64,000 bases of DNA from Flabesymbios commensalis (taxonomy: Eukaryota; Annelida; Polychaeta; Terebellida; Flabelligeridae), in contig OZ024905.1 in NCBI GenBank assembly GCA_964017125.1, forward strand, positions 35,561,534 to 35,625,533, written 5' to 3'. Shown in pieces: positions 59,366 to 64,000 of the stretch. A program made the position numbers and the translations under genes. The first letter of the stretch is position 1, and the number at the start of each line of letters is the position of its first letter. The notes below the pieces were generated by a model. It was not told the DNA's origin. It saw only the letters and a program-made list of their open reading frames with translations, and ran no database searches.

Positions 59366-62297
59366 TTGTATAGACAAGTTGGGAATCTCTCATTTTGGAC
59401 AGTGAGTTGTACCGAATTTCGTCATGGCGCCCAGTAATCATATAGTGACCGCCATTCAGGGAGCTGGGAACACAATGACATCAGCGTGAGATTCCGAGCT
59501 TATCTATCTATCTGATCTTTCATAACAACGGGAACAAGCAAGCTTTGCTCGCAGCCACCTGTCAAGCGCTGTCTGATTGGCCGGTGAAAAAACGCGTGAT
59601 ATTTAAGGTATTTTGCTATTTAAAATAGTTGGACGCTATGCTCGATAAAGCAAGGTATCGCACTGCGTGCTCGTGGGTGAGATAACTTGTTGTGGAAGAT
59701 GACATCTATTAGCGGTACGAGTTTGTAGAGCCGATAAAGTGAAACACAGCACGCCTTTGTTACATCATATTGTAGGATCCCTTCTTCGTTAAGTTAATGT
59801 GGCAGTTATCCCCGGTTTCCCGGACGCGAGAATCTGTGGACGACTGCCTCGTTTCGGTACTTTGGTGCCGGGCGCACAGGGCCGGAGCCCATGCGGTCTT
59901 GGTACTTTTCCCGCACTTCAAATGTTACGCTCGGCGACTACGGACGTGCCGTAGGTCGCTCTCTCTGAGTCAAGTAGGACGTGTCGTGCGCGGGTTTGTA
60001 CGTTGTAGTTGCCAGATGTCTAAATGAATAAACATGACAAGTGGAGGAAGAGATTTGTGATTTACTTGGAACTGTCGATTCGACGGGGAAAGGAAGTTTG
60101 TGTTATAATGGAGAATGTTGGGCAGTTTCCCTCGTCCGCCATTACGAGCCCATACTAGAGACCCTAACTCACAGGTATCTTCGGCGCGAGAGGCACCCCA
60201 TCTTCCCATACTGGTGACCCCTGACGACTGATAGTCAACGCAACACTGTTTTCACCAAGACGCCAATTGAAAACTGCTGTTTTCAAGGATAGTTTTGATT
60301 AAATTTTTAAAGATTTTTTGAAAAAATCAATAGCATTTTTTTCATCAGGTACGTGAAAACTGTAGGTCATTCTTAATATGCCAGCTTAAATTAGTCAGAA
60401 AGAGTTATCAGAGGAGAAGCACTTTTTTACGTCGAAAACGGCGTGATTTTCTTATTTTTGGGAGCTTTTTCAAGATGGCGACCAAGAATCCTGAAAATTT
60501 TTCTCATGGACTTAGTCTATCATTTTTCCAATGTAAGAGTTTGTTAAATGCTTTCATCCTATTAATGCCACTGTAGGCGAATAGGAAGTGGGTGTTTTCG
60601 GTAACTCATTTTTATCGTTGATTGCCATAATTGGGTGACTCGATTTTAAAGTCCATGGACGAAGCCTCGTCATTTTTTCGATTTTTCAGTAAAATCGACA
60701 AGAAATTAGATAAATCGCTTCGACTCGGGTAACCTTTATTAGGATTAGGGCCAAATAAAATTGTTTCCCTAAATGAATGTCAATAAACGGTCCTATTTGG
60801 TCTGTTAAAAATTTTCCCAGGACCGTAGGTCAATATTTTATTACTATTATAATATGTTATTTCAAAGAATGCTGAATATTGTAAATGTATTTGGTAGGTG
60901 AGCGCCATTTTGGACGCTGGTTCCCCTTGATTAGCTGATCGCCCGCCGTGGGCAAACACGTGTCCCGCCATAACCGACATGAATTTGGATAGTGGACCTG
61001 TGTCGCCACATCACATTAGCATAAATTAGGCCGCCATTTTGATTTGGTGGAGCTGATTACTCTTTTCAAAACGGTTGAAGGAGAGGAAATATAAATAAGC
61101 TGTTTCGGAAACGAAATTATAGCACTAATTGTGTGAGATTTTTTTTCACGTTGAAACGCCCTCCAGTGTTTGTAATTGCTCTAGCCTACTTTTAGCGCCT
61201 TATTTGGGCACGGAGTAGGTAATGAATATGCTAATGTGAGGCGAGACGCGGCCGCTGCTCATTTTTCTAAGTACACACCATTCCACGCATGCTGACACAG
61301 ACAAGCAGCCACATGCTGTCTGCCGCACATGTTAGCAGTACCGATAATACACCATACACACACCCACCACAGACGAAATAAACACAACCGCTACGACGAC
61401 AGCCGATTTATACGTCAATCAATGAATCGAAGCGAGCGATTGATTCGGACGTTGAAAAGAATGACTCGGTGATGAACGTGCCATTATAAAAAAAAAAAAC
61501 GTGGAATGTTCATCACAGAAATCATTTTTCAGCGAAATGATATACTATATCATTAATCAGCATAGACTACTGTCAGTCATGTTTTAAATATTTTTCTAAA
61601 ATATATGTAGCTGTTTTTATTCGCAGTCACATTTAGTCTATCAGTTTGAGAACGAAATTTTCTCATGATAGTTTATTTCTGAAGTTTAAATTTTTATAAA
61701 TACAGAAATATTCGATTTGACAGTTGCGCTATCGCGAAACATTGCCAATATTTGCATGTGTTATTTGACTTGTGTGAAAAAAAATTTTTTTCACCCAGGT
61801 CGATTTGCAATATACTATTATCTTAGCTTAGCATAGCATGTCATAATTGTATCTGGCATTTTTATGTACAATTTTGACCTACAGTTTTCACTATATCATT
61901 ATGTATGTGTGTGAATAAGTGAAAACATTTTATGTCAAATATAGACCTACAGTTTTCACTAAAATAAATAAATACGTGTGTGAACTAGTGCAAAGAAAAT
62001 AGGCGCAACCTCAGCGACGCATTTTCAACTATATCTGCAACCCCTGTTTCTCGCAACATGCGACATAGCATGAACATTTTCTACAGTCTACATTTCTAAG
62101 ATTCAACATATTACAGACATTTTTCTCATCTGGTCTAGACGGCAACGTACAACCGATCCGCGCATGGCACGTCAAAAATAGTTGGTATGTGTTAATACGA
62201 CATACCATTTTAAACACGTTTGAGATAGACACAGAGCCAATAGGCCAGCTATCTCAAATGCTTCAATAGTTAAATAATTTCAAAAAAACATTCCATA

Positions 62298-63479
62298 ATG
62301 TCGACGCAACACGAGAGTGAAGGCTTCATGTCTATGCCCCTAGAAGGTGCGGGTGCTCGACGCAAAGATAACTATTATCAGGACAGTGAGGACAATGAGG
62401 TTCGATTCCAAGAAGCAGACGAAGAGTATCAACGCCTTAAAGCAGATTTCGCTCGAATTGCCCGAGCTAGACAAACGAGTCCTCATTCTAGGAGCGATTC
62501 CTCAAAGAGCCCTCCACCACTAGGAAGGCAGCCTCAGAGAAGTTCAACGAACTTACCCAAGTTCAGAATCGCTACGTTCTATGCTACGGATGTTGAACTC
62601 TGGTTCACCCAGATAGAGAATCAATTTGCTCTTCACCAGATCAACGATGACGACGAGAGGTATAGCTTAACCTGCGCAGCACTTTCGGGCGAGGTCGCAT
62701 CAGATGTGAGGGACGTGCTACTTCAGCCTTTCAGATCCCATAAATACGAAAGCCTGAAAGCGATTTTGATAGAGCGACGTGGTTTGACTACACCCGAAAG
62801 GGTTAATAAAGTGATCTCAGGTGAAAGGATGGGTACAGACATTCCCTCACGTTTCCTACGGCATCTACAAAAGGCGGCTGGCTCCGGACAACGAGCCGTT
62901 GTGGGGAAAGCAGTCATACGCCAAGCGTTCATCCGGCAGATGCCCGCTTCAATCAGAGCTCATTTGGCAACTCAACCAGACAGTGCCACCCTAGAAAGTT
63001 TGGCCGTGTTGGCCGACCGGGCACTGGCCGCTGAAGAAGACGTCGAAGAGAGTAAGCCGGGGGTTGCGGAAATAAAGGTAGAGGAAACAACTAAGCTAGT
63101 TGGTTTGCTTGAGGACTTGTCCAGGCGACTAAAAACGTTAGAAACCGCGACTACATCAGAGACAAAGAGAAATAAAGGACGTGGACGTGTAAACAATAAT
63201 TGTACTCCTACGCCTACATTTACTCCCAATGTTCAGGCCAACGAGTTTGTTAACAAACCAAATATATGTACTAATGCACAGCAAAATAATCGTCCTCACG
63301 CACCGCCGCCGCAAACGCCGCAAAATAATGTCGCTCAACCGACCGACACAGCCACTGCACAGGTTTGCTACTACCACCAAACTTATGGTGAAAAGGCGCG
63401 CTTGTGCAGTGAACCCTGTTCGTACTATGTCACATTAGGTCAGCGCGAAGTAGCGAATATTGCGTTATCACACTATTAA
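62298..63479 (+). CDS. gag: Gypsy-like gag
   Basis: A 393-residue gag of a Ty3/Gypsy element. It has an acidic N-terminus, a capsid-like region starting near LPKFRIATFYATDVELWFTQ that assembles particles in known relatives, and a C-terminal Cys/His-rich segment (VCYYHQTYG...). Pol follows immediately in a different frame, as Gypsy elements commonly express it by frameshift or read-through. Confidence 0.85.
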   Translation: MSTQHESEGFMSMPLEGAGARRKDNYYQDSEDNEVRFQEADEEYQRLKADFARIARARQTSPHSRSDSSKSPPPLGRQPQRSSTNLPKFRIATFYATDVELWFTQIENQFALHQINDDDERYSLTCAALSGEVASDVRDVLLQPFRSHKYESLKAILIERRGLTTPERVNKVISGERMGTDIPSRFLRHLQKAAGSGQRAVVGKAVIRQAFIRQMPASIRAHLATQPDSATLESLAVLADRALAAEEDVEESKPGVAEIKVEETTKLVGLLEDLSRRLKTLETATTSETKRNKGRGRVNNNCTPTPTFTPNVQANEFVNKPNICTNAQQNNRPHAPPPQTPQNNVAQPTDTATAQVCYYHQTYGEKARLCSEPCSYYVTLGQREVANIALSHY

Positions 63480-64000
63480 TTATTATATGTCGCAGATAAA
63501 GGACATAAATGTAAATACTTGATTGACACAGGCGCAGCTGTCAGTGTTTTGCCAAAATATTGCGCTAACGGGATTTCGGACGCTGATAGTCTCCCAAATA
63601 ACAGTACTATAAATACTTATGGCAACTGTAAACGCGTCGTCGATGTCGGCTTAAAGCGCGAATATCCGTGGACGTTTATAGTAGCAGATGTGCATCAACC
63701 CATAATCGGGGCTGATTTTTTAATCCACTATAATTTGCTCGTAGACGTGAGAAGCCGATGTCTCCGGGACATGAGAACAGGTCTAGCTATTGCCGCTTCA
63801 CTGTCATCGATTAAACCACTGTCCTTGAACAGAGTAGACACTGTTCAGAACGAGTATACCAAACTCCTCGGCCAGTTCCCGGAACTGACTCGCCCTACGA
63901 CAAAGGGTGAGACCGTTAAACACAGTATAACACATAAAATAGTAGCTAAAGGACACCCAGTGTTTGCGCGCCCACGACGATTAGCACCCGATAAGCTTGT
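63480..64000 (+). CDS. pol: Gypsy-like pol, protease and start of RT (partial)
   Basis: The aspartic protease is recognised by YLIDTGAAVSVLP and PIIGADFLIHYNLLVD. The N-terminal edge of reverse transcriptase follows (HPVFARPRRLAPDKL). It runs off the window end. Relatives cleave the polyprotein and copy element RNA with these enzymes. Confidence 0.85.

Larger units (their letters stand above)
59370..64000 (+). mobile_element. Gypsy-type LTR retrotransposon, 5' part
   Basis: Parts in order are a probable 5' LTR ending near 60207, a tRNA-Trp-like primer binding site at 60212 (TGGTGACCCC), a long leader to 62297, gag, then protease and the start of reverse transcriptase at the window edge. The second LTR lies outside the window, so the LTR start (about 59.4-59.8 kb) is not fixed. 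The part in view looks whole, which suggests a fairly young insertion. Confidence 0.8.

Noticed and set aside
59797-60027. Open frame of 76 codons
   Set aside because: It lies in the probable LTR of the Gypsy-like element and has no recognisable family.

Overview
This looks like intron-bearing, AT-rich nuclear DNA from a marine invertebrate. Genes are split into short exons with GT-AG or GC-AG introns. The spacers are packed with MITEs, a tRNA-derived SINE, 5'-truncated LINEs, long-TIR DNA transposons and one Gypsy-type LTR element. A mollusc or another deuterostome/lophotrochozoan fits best, but the sequence does not fix the phylum. I see no bacterial-type operons, rRNA genes or CRISPR arrays.

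The host genes are a cluster of four small secreted TIMP-like genes (tissue inhibitor of metalloproteinases, N-terminal/netrin-like domain only). All four have the same four-exon layout with intron phases 1, 0, 1. TIMP-A (9544-11253, +) and TIMP-B (28769-30905, +) are recent tandem copies lying in two homologous segments, about 3590-12290 and 26610-31705. TIMP-C (39225-53790, -) and TIMP-D (56789-58634, -) face them tail to tail and are diverged. Each has a signal peptide ending just before a mature Cys-x-Cys N-terminus, the zinc-chelating feature of TIMPs. Each also has an extra Cys in a W-x-x-C at the start of exon 3. A broken second copy of the TIMP-C last exon lies at 33966-34099.

Around these genes the layout is as follows. 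At 0.5-3.2 kb are a palindromic MITE and a GGCCGCC-rich repeat. At 4.6-8.9 kb, inside duplicon A, is a DNA transposon with TIRs of about 0.65 kb or more and a decayed gene of a widespread uncharacterised family. At 12.3-20.4 kb are CCCAGCAAACACG MITEs, a decayed zinc-binding coding piece and a mosaic of CCCAGTCACAC-ended modules interrupted by a dimeric tRNA-SINE. At 20.4-25.6 kb is a long-TIR element with subterminal tandem arrays and another remnant of the same protein family. At 31.8-33.2 kb are a MITE and a LINE fragment. At 35.0-38.7 kb is another long-TIR, GGCCGCC-array element, flanked by the two copies of the TIMP-C last exon. At 43.9-47.2 kb is a large inverted mosaic of CCCAGTCACAC modules. 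At 48.8-53.4 kb a near full-length but broken LINE lies in TIMP-C intron 1 and is itself split by a TTAA-flanked MITE. A minisatellite lies at 55.1-55.6 kb. The 5' part of a Gypsy-like element runs from about 59.4 kb to the window end.

If expressed, the four TIMP-like proteins would be secreted inhibitors or modulators of extracellular metalloproteinases. Their copy number and divergence suggest a lineage-specific expansion shaped by local duplication and repeated transposon insertion.
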